A DNA stretch of 44,228 bases from Bacteroidales bacterium (GTDB lineage Bacteria > Bacteroidota > Bacteroidia > Bacteroidales > JAAYJT01): assembly GCA_012522795.1 (NCBI GenBank), contig JAAYJT010000077.1:1-44228 (forward strand), read 5' to 3'. A program made the translations under genes and the position numbers. The notes below the pieces were generated by a model, which worked only from the letters and a program-made list of their open reading frames with translations, was not told the origin of the DNA and did not search any database. This document shows, one piece after another, positions 43,887-44,228 of the stretch; the first letter of the stretch is position 1; every line of letters starts with the position of its first letter.

Positions 43887-43894
43887 TAATTTTG
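43887..43894 (+). promoter_or_regulatory. -7 element for the tRNA-like array
   Basis: TAATTTTG fits TAnnTTTG and lies 12 nt before the first degenerate unit. A TTG is 23 nt upstream, longer than ideal. It would transcribe both degenerate units with tRNA-Val. Confidence 0.4.
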
Positions 43895-43906
43895 CGCCTT
43901 GAAATT

Positions 43907-43982
43907 GGGAGTCTAACTCAGTTGGTTCATATCATCCCGACTTTAGGTCGGGAGGGTCACAGGAAAACTGAATTGAAATATT
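43907..43982 (+). repeat. Degenerate tRNA-Val-derived unit 1 (76 bp)
   Basis: Shares the 5' part (GGGAG..TA.CTCAGTTGGTTCA) and GGGTCACAGG with the true tRNA-Val at 44059. The anticodon arm is replaced by the hairpin TCCCGACTTTAGGTCGGGA, and the T-arm and 3' acceptor strand are lost. 74 of 76 positions match unit 2. Confidence 0.85.
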
Positions 43983-44058
43983 GAGAGCCTAACTCAGTTG
44001 GTTCATATCATCCCGACTTTAGGTCGGGAGGGTCACAGGAAAACTGAATTGAAATATT
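43983..44058 (+). repeat. Degenerate tRNA-Val-derived unit 2 (76 bp)
   Basis: The second copy of the same unit, starting exactly 76 nt after the first and 76 nt before the real tRNA. It carries the same TCCCGAC-TTTAG-GTCGGGA hairpin and the spacer GAATTGAAATATT that also precedes the real tRNA. It is not a functional tRNA because the T-arm and acceptor 3' strand are missing. Confidence 0.85.
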
Positions 44059-44133
44059 GGGAGCATAGCTCAGTTGGTTCAGAGCATCTGCCTTACAAGC
44101 AGAGGGTCACAGGTTCGAATCCTGTTGCTCCCA
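44059..44133 (+). tRNA. tRNA-Val (anticodon TAC)
   Basis: A 75-nt complete cloverleaf. The acceptor GGGAGCA pairs with TGCTCCC, the D-arm is GCTC...GAGC, the anticodon stem TCTGC/GCAGA closes loop CTTACAA with TAC, and the T-arm has AGGTTCGAATCCT. A73 is present and CCA is not encoded. It is the third unit in phase with two degenerate copies. Confidence 0.95.
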
Positions 44134-44137
44134 CCCT

Positions 44138-44163
44138 AAAACCGCAGTACTGCGGTTTTTTTT
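44138..44163 (+). terminator. Rho-independent terminator after tRNA-Val
   Basis: AAAACCGCAGTACTGCGGTT is a perfect palindrome completed by TT, followed by a T run. It ends the tRNA transcript just before the next gene's ATG. Confidence 0.88.
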
Positions 44164-44166
44164 GTT

Positions 44167-44228
44167 ATGGCTTATTTCTACATATTACATTCATCTACAC
44201 TTGATAAGTATTACATTGGAGCTACCTC
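44167..44228 (+). CDS. GIY-YIG-family protein, N-terminal fragment (runs off right edge)
   Basis: The last 62 bases open with ATG and read MAYFYILHSSTLDKYYIGAT, continuing past the window. YFYIL and YYIGAT fit the two halves of the GIY-YIG nuclease motif, as in small UPF0213/YhbQ-like proteins common in this phylum. Those are short DNA-binding or nuclease-like proteins of unclear role. Only 20 residues are visible, so domain content beyond this is unknown. Confidence 0.65.
   Translation, partial: MAYFYILHSSTLDKYYIGAT

Noticed and set aside
43907-44058. The degenerate units as functional tRNAs with anticodon TTA (reading UAA)
   Set aside because: The anticodon-like hairpin would allow this reading, but the T-arm and the 3' acceptor strand are absent, so a charged tRNA is not possible.

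Overview
The window looks like a chromosomal segment of an AT-rich Bacteroidota (Bacteroidetes) bacterium, probably of a Bacteroidales-like, gliding- or T9SS-type lineage. Evidence: a GldE homologue, a PorT homologue downstream of ubiE, several proteins ending in type A T9SS sorting domains, and repeated Bacteroidota-type promoters (TTG, about 18 nt, TAnnTTTG) with few strong Shine-Dalgarno sites. No rRNA or CRISPR array was seen.

Layout. 1-580: 3' end of an IS4-type transposase, then a long inverted repeat. 579-9209: OsmC protein and FlK-like thioesterase, gldE (minus), thymidine kinase, aspartate kinase, POT-family transporter, secreted M28 peptidase (minus), PPi-type phosphofructokinase. 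9262-16644: 2-hydroxyacid dehydrogenase (minus), RND/MMPL exporter, rmlA, a short-chain polyprenyl diphosphate synthase, a gene-free stretch with possible relics, then pyrH and frr. 16650-21905 is a minus-strand operon: a 1026-aa outer-membrane protein with a zinc-peptidase-like domain, TolB-like repeats and a barrel; an AI-2E/PerM family permease; and a radical SAM/SPASM protein. 22196-24387: GH3-family protein and deoxynucleoside kinase.

24388-31221 is the accessory part. Two cohesin-plus-dockerin proteins bracket two T9SS-sorted surface proteins, all on the minus strand. The block splits what must once have been abutting convergent genes, the deoxynucleoside kinase and a PEP-synthase/PPDK regulatory protein. 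Both edges carry a duplicated copy of the old gene junction (about 123 bp, ~87% identical by eye) and a 99-bp MITE-like repeat (~84% identical). I read it as a mobile or recombined island encoding a small cell-surface assembly. It is my best candidate for something undescribed.

31222-43823 is mostly housekeeping: PPSR, a geranylgeranylglyceryl-phosphate synthase homologue, a YfcC-type carrier, a lipoprotein zinc metallopeptidase, an aspartate aminotransferase, an operon of heptose-phosphate-type sugar kinase, ubiE and porT, tRNA-Glu and rpsT, radC, a broken T9SS protein, and wecB behind a short leader ORF. At the right edge two 76-bp degenerate tRNA copies sit in exact tandem phase before an intact tRNA-Val, followed by a strong terminator and the start of a GIY-YIG protein.

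Working together: PPi-PFK plus PPSR suggests pyrophosphate-linked glycolysis. A GGPP-type prenyl synthase plus a GGGP synthase homologue suggests possible isoprenoid ether lipid precursors. tdk plus dNK gives deoxynucleoside salvage. rmlA, the heptose kinase and wecB point to surface polysaccharide synthesis. PorT and GldE match the T9SS cargo in the island.
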